Shown here: positions 20,675-28,761 of the stretch, piece after piece
How positions within the stretch are numbered: the stretch's first letter is position 1
Layout: each line of letters opens with the position of its first letter
Assembly (NCBI GenBank): GCA_937951625.1
Contig: CALFBP010000050.1
Span: 1 to 52,465, forward strand
Direction: 5' to 3'
DNA: 52,465 nucleotides
DNA from: an uncultured Thermoguttaceae bacterium
Lineage (GTDB): Bacteria > Planctomycetota > Planctomycetia > Pirellulales > Thermoguttaceae
Notes under the pieces: generated by a model
Database searches by the model: none
What the model saw: only the letters and a program-made list of their open reading frames with translations
Told to the model about the DNA's origin: nothing
Position numbers and translations under genes: made by a program

Positions 20675-20778
20675 GGTATCTGGCTCTCCCGATAGGTTGA
20701 TCTTTCTAAGAGGAACGCCCTTCCTGTCATTCCGCGAATGGGCCTTGGACGTGGGGGGGAATTCCCCAGAGATCCGAA

Positions 20779-20795
20779 ACCGCGTTTCCCGCGGT
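20779..20795 (-). terminator. weak hairpin after the GMP synthase subunit gene
   Basis: A six-pair stem ACCGCG/CGCGGT with a five-base loop lies ten bases after the stop at 20806 on the minus strand, followed only by TTT. It could attenuate read-through into carB, but the U-tract is poor. Confidence 0.25.
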
Positions 20796-20805
20796 CCCGC
20801 GACGT

Positions 20806-21738
20806 TTACACATACTCGATCGTCGCCGGTGGTTTAGGAGTCAAGTCGTACAGGCATCGGTTCACGCCCGGTAGCGCCGTGATCCGTTGGCAGATCCGCT
20901 TCAAGGTAGGCCAGGGCAACTCGACCACGTCGGCTTGGCGCGCATCGACGCTATCCACGCAGCGAACCACCACGATCTGTCCAAATTCCCGCTGGCCGTT
21001 GCGAATGCCCGTCGCCTTCTCCTCCAGCAGCACCGCCATGTATTGGAAGACCTTCCAGTCCGCGAGCTCTTCCTCCACGATCGCCGTCGCCGCCCGCACC
21101 GTGGCCAAACGCTCGGGCGTGACCTCGCCCACGATCCGTGCGGCCAAGGCAGGGCCGGGAAACGGCATGCGGTGGACGATCGCGTCGGGCAAGCCCAGCA
21201 CCTTGGCCACCTCACGGACACCATCCTTGCGGAGCGTGGCTAGCGGCTCGAGCACCTGATAGCCGTATTGTTTTTCCGGGTCGATGCCCAATTGGGCGAG
21301 AATGTTGTGTTGGCGCTTGATCCCGGCCACGGTCTCTTCGATGTCCGTCAGGATGGTGCCGTGGAGGAGGAACTTCGCGCCGCTGTTGCGCACCAAACGG
21401 CCAAACACGTCTTGATAGAACGTGCGGGTAATGGCGCACCGCTTTTCCTCCGGATCGGTCAAGCCCCTCAAGGCCGCGAGGAACTCCGCCCGGGCGTCGA
21501 TGAGCTCCACCGGAATCCCCATTTCGGCAAATGTCTTGACCACGCGTTCCGGCTCGCCCTCGCGCATCAGGGCGTTGTCGATGAACACGGTCTTCAGACG
21601 ATTGCCCAAGGCACGAAAGCCCAGGACCGTGACCACCGAACTATCCACGCCACCGCTCAAGGCGTTGATGGCCGTTTGATTGCCAACTGCGGCGCGGAGG
21701 GACTGGATTTGCTCTTCCACGAACTTCTGGTAATCCAT
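20806..21738 (-). CDS. guaA: GMP synthase ATP-pyrophosphatase subunit (stand-alone, no glutaminase domain)
   Basis: A 310-residue protein equal to the C-terminal two thirds of bacterial GuaA. It adenylates XMP and aminates it to GMP. The PP-loop LSGGVDSSVVTVLG is at residues 27-40. The dimerisation/XMP-binding domain follows (RMPFPGPALAARIVGE) with the terminal KPPATIEYV. No class I glutamine amidotransferase domain is fused: AAGGAG seven bases before the ATG at 21738 fixes the start, leaving only about ten residues before the PP-loop domain. Split GMP synthases are typical of archaea; most bacterial enzymes are fused. The glutaminase partner must be encoded elsewhere, or free ammonia is used. 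Confidence 0.9.
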   Translation of the reverse strand: MDYQKFVEEQIQSLRAAVGNQTAINALSGGVDSSVVTVLGFRALGNRLKTVFIDNALMREGEPERVVKTFAEMGIPVELIDARAEFLAALRGLTDPEEKRCAITRTFYQDVFGRLVRNSGAKFLLHGTILTDIEETVAGIKRQHNILAQLGIDPEKQYGYQVLEPLATLRKDGVREVAKVLGLPDAIVHRMPFPGPALAARIVGEVTPERLATVRAATAIVEEELADWKVFQYMAVLLEEKATGIRNGQREFGQIVVVRCVDSVDARQADVVELPWPTLKRICQRITALPGVNRCLYDLTPKPPATIEYV

Positions 21739-21861
21739 GCAAAATCTCCTTAAGAACTGACCGGCCGTGAGCCCTTCGCCAACACGCACGCTGCCGCCGC
21801 GTCCGTTACCCCCGGCACAAACAAGGAAGCCAACGGCAGTTGGCAGAGCGCGGAGGTCCCG

Positions 21862-22626
21862 TTACAGCCGCACCGCGATCCCCCGGCTTGCTAAGTATTC
21901 CTTCATTTGCCGAATGGTGAAAATGCCGAAGTGGGCAATGGAGGCGACGAGGACCGCGTCGGCGTGGCCTTCGACGATCGCCTCGTAGAGGTGCTCCAGG
22001 GTCCCGGCCCCACCCGACGCGATGACCGGCACACGTACCGCGTCGGCGATCGCTCGAGTCATAGGAATGTCGTAGCCGGTCTGCATCCCGTCGGTATCCA
22101 TGCTCGTGGGCAGAATAGCGCCAGCCCCGAGGGCCTCCACTTTTTTGGCCCAAGCGACGGCATCCAATCCTGAACCTTGCGTGCCGCCACGAACGACGAC
22201 CTCGAACCCCGACGGAAGGTCGCTGGACTTGCGCGTGTCGATGGCCACGACAATTCGGTCCGAACCAAAACGCTGGGCAGCCTCTTGGACGAATTCGGGC
22301 CGCGCAACAGCGGCTGTGTTGATCGAAACCTTCGCCACTCCAAGGTCGAACAACGTCTGGACGTCCTCCAGCGACCGAACGCCTCCCCCAACCGTCAGGG
22401 GGATGGAGATCCGCTGGACCGTTCGCTCCACGGCCTTCAGGAGCGTAGGCCGGTTTTCGATCGTGGCTGTAATGTCGAGAAAGACGAGTTCATCGGCCCC
22501 GGCGTCGCTGTAGGCAGCCCCTGCCTCGGCTGGATCCCCGACCTCCTTCAAACGTACAAAATTCACTCCCTTGACCAAACGCCCGTCCTTAACATCCAGA
22601 CAAGGAATCACCCGACGATAATCCAT
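21862..22626 (-). CDS. hisF: imidazole glycerol phosphate synthase cyclase subunit HisF
   Basis: A 254-residue TIM barrel that uses ammonia from HisH to convert PRFAR into IGP and AICAR in histidine synthesis. Both catalytic aspartates are visible: D11 in IPCLDVKDGRLVKGVNF and D130 in VVAIDTRK. Phosphate-binding loops TVGGGVRSLEDV and ASGGAGTLEHL are intact. The length is normal. First of three same-strand genes (hisF, GMP synthase subunit, carB) with spacers of 123 and 131 bases. No hisH or other his gene is present. A candidate promoter TTGAGG-17-TACAGT lies at 22779-22751. Confidence 0.96.
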   Translation of the reverse strand: MDYRRVIPCLDVKDGRLVKGVNFVRLKEVGDPAEAGAAYSDAGADELVFLDITATIENRPTLLKAVERTVQRISIPLTVGGGVRSLEDVQTLFDLGVAKVSINTAAVARPEFVQEAAQRFGSDRIVVAIDTRKSSDLPSGFEVVVRGGTQGSGLDAVAWAKKVEALGAGAILPTSMDTDGMQTGYDIPMTRAIADAVRVPVIASGGAGTLEHLYEAIVEGHADAVLVASIAHFGIFTIRQMKEYLASRGIAVRL

Positions 22627-22750
22627 GGCGGCGTATCCTTCATGCGAGGGATCAAAGGGGGCGGTATCCGGGCCGAGTCATCCGTCCCCGCGGAAGCCGT
22701 GTGCGGCAAAAGGCCAATGACTCGCGCCGGTACTGGTGAAACGAAGCTAT

Positions 22751-22779
22751 ACTGTAGTGCAACCCGGGCCGCTCCTCAA
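22751..22779 (-). promoter_or_regulatory. candidate promoter for hisF (TTGAGG-17-TACAGT)
   Basis: On the minus strand TTGAGG (22779-22774) and TACAGT (22756-22751) are 17 bases apart, placing the transcript start near 22744 and a leader of about 118 bases before the ATG at 22626. Confidence 0.3.
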
Positions 22780-23087
22780 GGAACCCAGGAACTAACTTAT
22801 CCCTAATCTTTGGCCTGAGCTAAAAACAGTGTGCCGCTGCGAGCTTGTTTAGCAGTGCATATCGTGGAAGGGGTTTGTCGTCGGCGGCAATGCTTCCGGA
22901 GGGAGCGTGGTTCCTTGGTTATGCCGCACGCAGTTCCCAATGCTGAACAAGCTTTTAGTGGCATCAACGCCTAAAAATAGTTCTGACCCGTTTTTCAACC
23001 GTTTTTGACCATTTTGATATCCATGCCGTTGCCCTAAAACGGTATTGATGGCAAAGCCAGCCCGTCGCCCTAGATTGAGGTGAAAGT

Positions 23088-23107
23088 CAGTGTCTGGTCA
23101 GACACTG
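23088..23107. promoter_or_regulatory. perfect palindrome CAGTGTCTG-GT-CAGACACTG, candidate operator
   Basis: Nine-base arms are perfectly complementary around a two-base centre. It lies 73 bases before the short-chain dehydrogenase start and is not followed by a T-run on either strand, so it fits a dimeric-repressor site better than a terminator. It contains CTGGTCAGAC, which resembles the TGGTC-N-GAC core bound by FadR-subfamily GntR regulators, but that link is only a resemblance. Confidence 0.5.
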
Positions 23108-23179
23108 CCATAAGGTTTTGGCACATTTTTTCCCTCGCAAGACTTGCTGACAAAGGCCCAAAAGGGTAAGCTTCGATCC

Positions 23180-23983
23180 ATGAGCTTTTGGCGGGAGAAA
23201 GTGGTTCTGGTGACCGGCGGGTCGAGCGGCTTGGGTCGCGTGATCGCCGAGACGTTTGCGGCAGCCGAGGCGCGGGTGGCCGTCGCCGGTCTCGAGCCCG
23301 AGGCGGTCGACGCGACCGCGCGGGCGTTGGTCGCCGCGGGCAGAGAAGCCATCGGCATCGTGGCGGACATCACGCGTCAGGACCAGGTGGACTCCCTGTT
23401 CCCGCAGGTGGTCGATCGCTTTGGCGGCCTCGACGTGTTGGTGAACAATGCGGGCCGGTCGATGCGTGGCAAGGTGCTCGACACCACGCCGGAGCAGTTC
23501 CGCGACCTGATGGAATTGAATTTCATCGCCATGGTCCGTTGCACGCGCGCCGCGGTTCCCTTGTTGTTGCCGCGGCAGGGCCACGTGGTGAACATCGGCT
23601 CGCTGGCAGCCAAAGCGGCGTCGCGTTGGGTGGGGGCCTACCCGGCGACCAAGCACGCGGTTGCGGCCTTCTCGCAGCAATTGCGGTTGGAGCTGGGGCC
23701 GGAGGGATTGCACGTGCTGCTGGTTTGTCCCGGCCCAATCTTTCGTCAAGGCGAACGGCTTTATCCCTTGGAGGGCCTGGAGGACGTGCCCCCGCGGGCC
23801 CGGCAGCCGGGGGCAGGCGTGCGCGTCCGGCCGATTCCTCCGCAAACGTTGGGGCGGGCGATTCTGCGGGCGTGCGAACGACGCAAGGCCGAAATCGTCG
23901 TCCCCTGGCATGCCAGACTCCTCTTCGCTGCCGCGCAGATCTGGCCTCGGTTTGGCGACTGGCTGGTGCTGCGGATGACGTGA
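23180..23983 (+). CDS. short-chain dehydrogenase/reductase (SDR)
   Basis: A 267-residue classical SDR. The cofactor loop is TGGSSGLG (residues 12-19), NNAG lies at 89-92, and the catalytic serine, tyrosine and lysine are S141, Y154 and K158 (NIGS ... YPATK). The C-terminal part (VVPWHARLLFAAAQIWPRFG) resembles membrane-associated DHRS7-like reductases. The start at 23180 (MSFWREKVVLVTGG) is preferred over one 12 codons upstream. The substrate is unknown; lipid or steroid-like ketones are usual for this branch. It stands alone, divergent from hisF, with a strong palindrome in its upstream region. Confidence 0.9.
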   Translation: MSFWREKVVLVTGGSSGLGRVIAETFAAAEARVAVAGLEPEAVDATARALVAAGREAIGIVADITRQDQVDSLFPQVVDRFGGLDVLVNNAGRSMRGKVLDTTPEQFRDLMELNFIAMVRCTRAAVPLLLPRQGHVVNIGSLAAKAASRWVGAYPATKHAVAAFSQQLRLELGPEGLHVLLVCPGPIFRQGERLYPLEGLEDVPPRARQPGAGVRVRPIPPQTLGRAILRACERRKAEIVVPWHARLLFAAAQIWPRFGDWLVLRMT

Positions 23984-24216
23984 AACGACAAATCCAGCCT
24001 GCTCGATGAATGGCAGGTCCTGCTGATTCCCAGGCCCGGCGTGGCTGTCGGGCCCGTGCAGACCCTGGTCACCGCCCGCGACAGCCAAAGCGCGCGATTA
24101 GCCGCGATGCAGCAATAACCCGGCTACGTCGCCACACAGGTCCTGCGCCTCAATCGCCGCTGGTGGCGGTGATCTTTCAAGCCTTTTCGGGCCGGCGTGT
24201 TCGCGCGAACCGCGTT

Positions 24217-25062
24217 TCAGCCCGTCCCCTCCAACGCGGCAGCGAGCTTCGCCAGGGCCTCGGTCTCGATCTGGCGCACGCGTTCGCGGGTCAGGCCGAG
24301 GCACTCGCCGATCTCTTTGAGCGTGCGGGGCTCGTGGTTGTCCAGCCCGAATCTCATCCGAAGCACGGTCGCCTCACGCTGATCCATGATGTCCAGTCTC
24401 TCCAGCACGTGGGCGAGATTGTCGTGTTCGAGCATTTCCTCGTCCGGGCTGCGCATCCGCTCGTCCATGAGCATTTCGCCGAGCGACCAGCCGGCGTCGC
24501 CCTGATCGGTCTGGGGCGTGAGGTTGTAAATCTTGATCGCCTTTTTAATGATCGGGAGCTTCTTGCGTGGCAGACCAAGGACACGGGCAACTTCTTCGGC
24601 CGTAGGCGTTCGCCCCAATTCCTCCGTGAGCCGGGTGCTCGCTCGGCGCCACTTGGACAACAGCTCGACCATGTAGGCCGGAATACGAATCGTCTTGGCC
24701 GAATTGATCAACGCCCGCTTGATCGACTGCTTGATCCAATAGCTGGCGTAGGTGGAGAACCGCGTGCCCATGGCCGGGTCGAAACCCTCGACGGCGCGCA
24801 ACAGCCCCAGGTTCCCTTCTTCGATCAAGTCCTGAAGGGTGAGCCCTTTGCCGGTGTAACCCCGCGCGATATTGACCACCAGGCGGAGATTGGCGCGGAC
24901 CATGCGGTCGCGGGCGGTGGGATCGCCCCGGCCAATGGCGAGCGCCAACTCTTGCTCGTCGTCCGGCGAGAGCAGCGGCGTTTCGTTGATCTCCCGAAGG
25001 TAGGTTTCCAGCGGAGACTGCGGCGTCGATGTGTTCGGTCGGCGTCGAGACTTGTTCGTCAT
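24217..25062 (-). CDS. group 2 sigma-70 factor (compact RpoD/SigA-like)
   Basis: A 281-residue primary-type sigma factor. Region 1.2 is SPLETYLREINETPLLSPDDE. Region 2 includes RMVRANLRLVVNIARGY, DLIEEGNLGLLRAVEGFDP and FSTYASYWIKQSIKRAL, the -10 recognition and melting helices. Region 3 follows. Region 4.2 is LKEIGECLGLTRERVRQIETEAL. It lacks region 1.1 and the long non-conserved insertion of housekeeping RpoD, which points to group 2. It should read SigA-like promoters under particular conditions. The leader contains a hairpin at 25087-25119. No clear Shine-Dalgarno precedes the ATG. Confidence 0.93.
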   Translation of the reverse strand: MTNKSRRRPNTSTPQSPLETYLREINETPLLSPDDEQELALAIGRGDPTARDRMVRANLRLVVNIARGYTGKGLTLQDLIEEGNLGLLRAVEGFDPAMGTRFSTYASYWIKQSIKRALINSAKTIRIPAYMVELLSKWRRASTRLTEELGRTPTAEEVARVLGLPRKKLPIIKKAIKIYNLTPQTDQGDAGWSLGEMLMDERMRSPDEEMLEHDNLAHVLERLDIMDQREATVLRMRFGLDNHEPRTLKEIGECLGLTRERVRQIETEALAKLAAALEGTG

Positions 25063-25086
25063 GGTGCGAGATGCGTACTAGCCCGA

Positions 25087-25119
25087 GGACTTCCAACCCC
25101 TAGGAACCAGGGGAAGTCC
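25087..25119 (-). promoter_or_regulatory. stem-loop in the leader of the sigma factor gene
   Basis: GGACTT pairs with AAGTCC, and CCCCT pairs with AGGGG inside it, separated by a one-sided bulge and closed by a seven-base loop. It lies 25 bases before the ATG at 25062 and could modulate translation of the sigma factor. Confidence 0.4.
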
Positions 25120-25281
25120 CAGGTGATCCACCGGCTTGGCCCCTGACCACTATCGACGCGCCTTCGGGCGTTTCTCCAACCAACGCCCTGGGCAACAAGG
25201 TGGAGCGATTGTACCGAAGTTGCCGACCGTATCGATCAAAGGAGGACCCCGAAAAATCCACCAACTGCCAGGATAGGGCGG

Positions 25282-25343
25282 CGATCCCTCTGTTATCCAT
25301 CCTTTAGAGGGATCGATGATTCAGCCCAAGAACGGCGAATCAT
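25282..25343. repeat. two abutting inverted repeats (10-bp and 7-bp arms)
   Basis: CGATCCCTCT at 25282-25291 is exactly complementary to AGAGGGATCG at 25306-25315 across 14 bases. Directly next to it ATGATTC (25316-25322) pairs with GAATCAT (25337-25343) across 14 bases. The two stem-loops share no bases and abut exactly. Confidence 0.6.
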
Positions 25344-25681
25344 TGTGTTGGGCAACGACTCGGTCCTGTTTCCGCCGTCACGGGATTCGGACAGTAGCGC
25401 TCGCCATGGTGGGACGACTTTGCCAATTACCCCCGTTGCACAGTCTTGCCAACTGTCGACGCGACCCGCCTCTTGACGGCGAGGCGTGCAACAGGTTGGC
25501 GGGGGTCCAGAACCGCATCCAGAGCGACGATACCCCGGAGCATTTTTGGCCCGGGCGGAGGCCCGACCAAGCATAGGAGCAAAAGTCGGACCGCCTCATC
25601 GCCGCAGCTCTGTCCTTGTGAGCGGGACAGGTTGTGGAACAAGCTGCACGCCGTGAGCGGCCGTGGCTGGTCGTCGCCGAA

Positions 25682-27067
25682 CTAGACCGTTTCCGGCACT
25701 TCGTAGCCTTTGCGTTTCGGGCAGTCGAGGTATTGGTTGGCCTCGTCGTCGCCGGGGAAAATTTCCTTGACCGGGTCCCATTTGAGGCGGCGACCCAAGC
25801 GGCGGGCGATGTTGCCCAAGTGGCACAACGTGGCCACGCTGTGGCCCGCCTCGACCGTCATGATCGGGTCTTTGCGCGACACGACACAGGCGAAGAAGTT
25901 CTCCATGTGGTCGTCGCTTTCGTAGACGCGAACGGCATTGGGCGGGAGGGGATCCTCGTCCAGCCCCGGCGGGTCGCATTCGTAGCCCTCGCGAAAGATC
26001 GTGATTTTGCCCTTTTCGCCGATGAACGTGGCGCCGCCGCCCAGCTTGGGGTCGATCGAACTCAAGACCAATTCGACGCCATTGGGATACTTGTAATGGA
26101 TGATGGTCTTGGACATCGCGGCATCGCCGCGATCGCGTTTATCGGGATAGTCGTAAACGACGGTTTCCAAAGGCACCGGCGGATCGACCCAGATCTCCAC
26201 CGGCCCGCTGTGGTCCATGTCCAAGGCCCAGTGAACCATGCTCAGACCATGGCAGCCCCAATTCGGCAGCTCACCGCCCGAGTACGGCCGGAAGGACATC
26301 CAGCCTGGCCCCACCGCGTATTTCTCCGCGGGGTAAGTGTAGTAAGGCGGTTCGCGATCGTAAGGAATGCGGGAGAGGTAGATGTCGTAGTGGAAGGGAA
26401 CGACCTCATTCTGGCCGCACCAACGGTCCCAGTCGATCCACTCGGGGCATGGCTGAGGAGGCAAATTCGATTCCCAAGCGCTTGGGTAATTGTAGCCGAT
26501 GACTTTCAAAATCTTGCCGATCCGGCCGTTGCGGATCAGTTCCACGGCCTTGCGCGTGGCGGGATGGGAGCGCTGCTGCTCGCCCACTTGAAACACGCGC
26601 TTGTATTTCCGCACCGCCTGAACCATGGCCTGGCCCTCACGGATCGTGTGGCTCAGCGGCTGCTCGCCGTAGATGTCCTTACCGGCCTGGCAGGCATGGA
26701 TGCACGGCAAGTAGTGGGCATGTTCCGGCGTGGCGTAAATCACCACGTCGACTTCCTTGCGGTCGAGCAGGGCGCGGTAGTCGTAAAAAGGTTGAGCCTT
26801 GTAATTTCGGGCCCATTCCGCCGCCCGCTTCTGGTTCAGGTCGGCGACGGCAACGATGCGGGCGTGGGCCGGCGGTTTGCCTTGCCCACCCTTGCCAATG
26901 ACCAACTGCCCATTGCGACGTCCGCAACCAATGATTCCCACGCCGATCTGATCATTAGCCCCAAACACCGCCGAAGGCACGAAGAGGGCGCAAGCCGGGC
27001 CCGCGACGGCACCCGCCAGCGTCTGTTTCAGCAATCCTCGCCGGGAGATTTTTTTGGCCAAGCTCAT
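25682..27067 (-). CDS. Tat-exported Gfo/Idh/MocA family oxidoreductase
   Basis: A 461-residue exported protein. AGGAG six bases before the ATG at 27067 fixes the start; the frame is open 50 codons further but that part is not protein-like. The signal MSLAKKISRRGLLKQTLAG has the SRRGLLK twin-arginine box. The Rossmann domain follows (GVGIIGCGRRNGQ, VAVADLNQKRA) with ATPEHAHYLPCIHACQAGKD and YGEQPLSHTIREGQAMVQAV, where EQP replaces the more common EKP. The missing lysine of EKP is notable because that lysine is often catalytic. The C-terminal domain has ELPNWGCHGLSMVHWALDMD. Third gene of a minus-strand group behind two Tat-exported aminotransferases. Confidence 0.88.
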   Translation of the reverse strand: MSLAKKISRRGLLKQTLAGAVAGPACALFVPSAVFGANDQIGVGIIGCGRRNGQLVIGKGGQGKPPAHARIVAVADLNQKRAAEWARNYKAQPFYDYRALLDRKEVDVVIYATPEHAHYLPCIHACQAGKDIYGEQPLSHTIREGQAMVQAVRKYKRVFQVGEQQRSHPATRKAVELIRNGRIGKILKVIGYNYPSAWESNLPPQPCPEWIDWDRWCGQNEVVPFHYDIYLSRIPYDREPPYYTYPAEKYAVGPGWMSFRPYSGGELPNWGCHGLSMVHWALDMDHSGPVEIWVDPPVPLETVVYDYPDKRDRGDAAMSKTIIHYKYPNGVELVLSSIDPKLGGGATFIGEKGKITIFREGYECDPPGLDEDPLPPNAVRVYESDDHMENFFACVVSRKDPIMTVEAGHSVATLCHLGNIARRLGRRLKWDPVKEIFPGDDEANQYLDCPKRKGYEVPETV

Positions 27068-27213
27068 GGGATTCTCCTGACTGTTTTTGTTTCGAGGTCT
27101 TTCGCCTTCCGACTGGGAGCAACTTTGGCGGGGATCGGCAGCCCAGCGGCGCGGGCTGGGAGTAGGAAGGCTATTGAAACAATTCTTTGCCCCTTGCGCG
27201 GCGCCCACGAAGC

Positions 27214-28539
27214 TCACGCCGCGAAGTGGCGCGCGACTTTCTCAATGGCCGCCGCTACTTGGAGAATGTAGTCCTCCGACATGCGCTGGTCAAGAGGCAG
27301 CCGCACGCCGGTTTGATGAATGGCCTCTGCCTCAGGGCATCGGTGTTTCGTGTAATCCATGGCGGTCAAGCCGAACTCGCGCACCGGCCAGCGTCCGGCG
27401 AAGAAGGCATGGCGCTGGAAGACCGGCTTTTCATACAGCGGCCCGAACATAATGCCTGTCGAAGCAGGCACCCCTTCGGCGATCAGGGCCTTGACGAACT
27501 GCGCTCGATCGCAGCGGAAGACGTCCGGTTGTATGCGAAACATGTGGTGCCAATAGACGCAACGATCTTCCGGCCGAACGTGGACCGGCTGAATGCCGGG
27601 GAGACGGCCAATCCGTTCGGCAAGCAGGCCACCGAGTTGCGCTCGTCGGGCAGCGATGCTTTCCAATCGCGTCATTTGCGCGGCGGCGACGGCGGCCTGC
27701 GGCTCGCTCATGCGGTAGTTGGTTCCGAATACCTCGAAGTGGCGGCCCGTCTCGCGATTGAAGCCCTTGTCGCCAAACCCGCGGAGTAGCGGGCCAAATC
27801 GTTCGTCGCTCGAGGCGACCACGCCCCCGTCGCCGCAGGTGATGTGTTTGGAATCCTGCAAAGAAAAGCACGCGATGTGCCCCAACGTGCCCACAGGGCG
27901 GCCCTTGGTCCGCGCGCCCCAAGCCTGGGCGCAATCCTCGATGAGCACCAGGCCTCGACGATCCGCCAACGCCTTCAATCCGTCGATATCGCACGGATTG
28001 CCCAAGAGGTGGACCGCGATGATGGCCTTCGTCTTCGCGGTAATCCGCCGCTCGACGTCGGCGACGCTGAGATTGTAGGTATTCGGCTCGACGTCGGCGA
28101 ACACCGGCACCGCCTGTTGATAAAGGACGCCAATCACGGTGCCCATATCGGTGAGCGGCGTGGTGATGACCTCGTCGCCGGGACCGATGCCCGCGGCCGC
28201 CACGGCGATGTGGATCGCCGCCGTGCCCGACGAGCACAGATGCACATGCTTCAAGGGACACACCTGTTGGAATCGTTCGCTCAGGAGTTTGCCTTGCGGC
28301 CCCTTCCACCAGAAGAGGGAATCTTGTTCCAGCATGGCTTCGAGCTGCTGGAGTTCGGGCTTACCCCAGCGGCGTGCCAAGGCCAGGGGCGTTTTCACGG
28401 CCTTCTCGCCCCCGTGGATGGCCAGCGACGAACCAGGCTCTTTCCCGGCTTTGGGTTCACCTGCCGCTGCGCTTGCGGCAAGGGCAGCAGAGGCACCGGC
28501 CACGAATTGCCGTCGAGAGATCGGCTTGTTTCCAGCCAT
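27214..28539 (-). CDS. Tat-exported DegT/DnrJ/EryC1/StrS family aminotransferase (copy 1)
   Basis: A 441-residue PLP-dependent fold-type I enzyme of the sugar aminotransferase family. It begins MAGNKPISRRQFVAGASAAL, a good twin-arginine signal (SRRQFV). The PLP-binding core is complete: LCSSGTAAIHIAV (101-113), DVEPNTYNL, IEDCAQAWGA (200-209, D202 for the ring nitrogen) and SLQDSKHITCGDGG, in which K231 should form the Schiff base. The ATG has GGGAG seven bases upstream. Family members transfer amino groups to keto-sugars or, like AHBA synthase, form aromatic amines, usually in the cytoplasm, so the export signal is unusual. Flanked at 146 bases by the oxidoreductase gene and at 222 bases by a second aminotransferase. 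Confidence 0.9.
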   Translation of the reverse strand: MAGNKPISRRQFVAGASAALAASAAAGEPKAGKEPGSSLAIHGGEKAVKTPLALARRWGKPELQQLEAMLEQDSLFWWKGPQGKLLSERFQQVCPLKHVHLCSSGTAAIHIAVAAAGIGPGDEVITTPLTDMGTVIGVLYQQAVPVFADVEPNTYNLSVADVERRITAKTKAIIAVHLLGNPCDIDGLKALADRRGLVLIEDCAQAWGARTKGRPVGTLGHIACFSLQDSKHITCGDGGVVASSDERFGPLLRGFGDKGFNRETGRHFEVFGTNYRMSEPQAAVAAAQMTRLESIAARRAQLGGLLAERIGRLPGIQPVHVRPEDRCVYWHHMFRIQPDVFRCDRAQFVKALIAEGVPASTGIMFGPLYEKPVFQRHAFFAGRWPVREFGLTAMDYTKHRCPEAEAIHQTGVRLPLDQRMSEDYILQVAAAIEKVARHFAA

Positions 28540-28761
28540 GATTTTTCTCCCTTCGGATCAAAAGTTCATTTGCTTCGGTCTTGGATCGTTGGCGACGTTC
28601 CCTCGCGTTGGCCTCACGAGGTTGCCACGACCCGGCGGGCAGAGGCAGCGGGATATGCCGGCTCGCCGTCAGCGAATCCGAGTACCCGCCGCGCTATTCG
28701 GAAGCCCTTTCCACTAAGAGGCAAAGCAACGCGGCCCCAACATTCCGTTCACGCTTTCGGC

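Larger units (their letters stand above)
22627..23179. other. divergent intergenic region between hisF and the short-chain dehydrogenase gene
   Basis: A 553-bp spacer between divergent genes, visibly AT-richer from about 22960 to 23130. It holds two CCGTTTTT boxes near 22991 and 23002, an inverted AAAACGG near 23035, and a perfect 20-bp palindrome at 23088-23107. Leader and regulatory sequence is the simplest reading; no coding frame or tRNA is seen. Confidence 0.6.
25063..25681. other. 619-bp intergenic region rich in inverted repeats
   Basis: Between the start of the sigma factor gene and the end of the Gfo/Idh/MocA gene, both on the minus strand. No coding frame is convincing. It contains at least four inverted repeats: 25087-25119, 25282-25315, 25316-25343 and about 25450-25502 (nested CGCCTC/GAGGCG inside GCCAACTGT/ACAGGTTGGC). 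This density could mean a structured leader or small RNA for the sigma factor gene, plus a terminator for the upstream genes. I find none of the signature strings of RNase P, tmRNA or SRP RNA. Confidence 0.5.

Noticed and set aside
25634-27271. 545-codon open frame opposite the Gfo/Idh/MocA gene at 25682-27067
   Set aside because: Longer than the real gene but without any motif; the minus-strand frame has a signal peptide, ribosome-binding site and Rossmann core.
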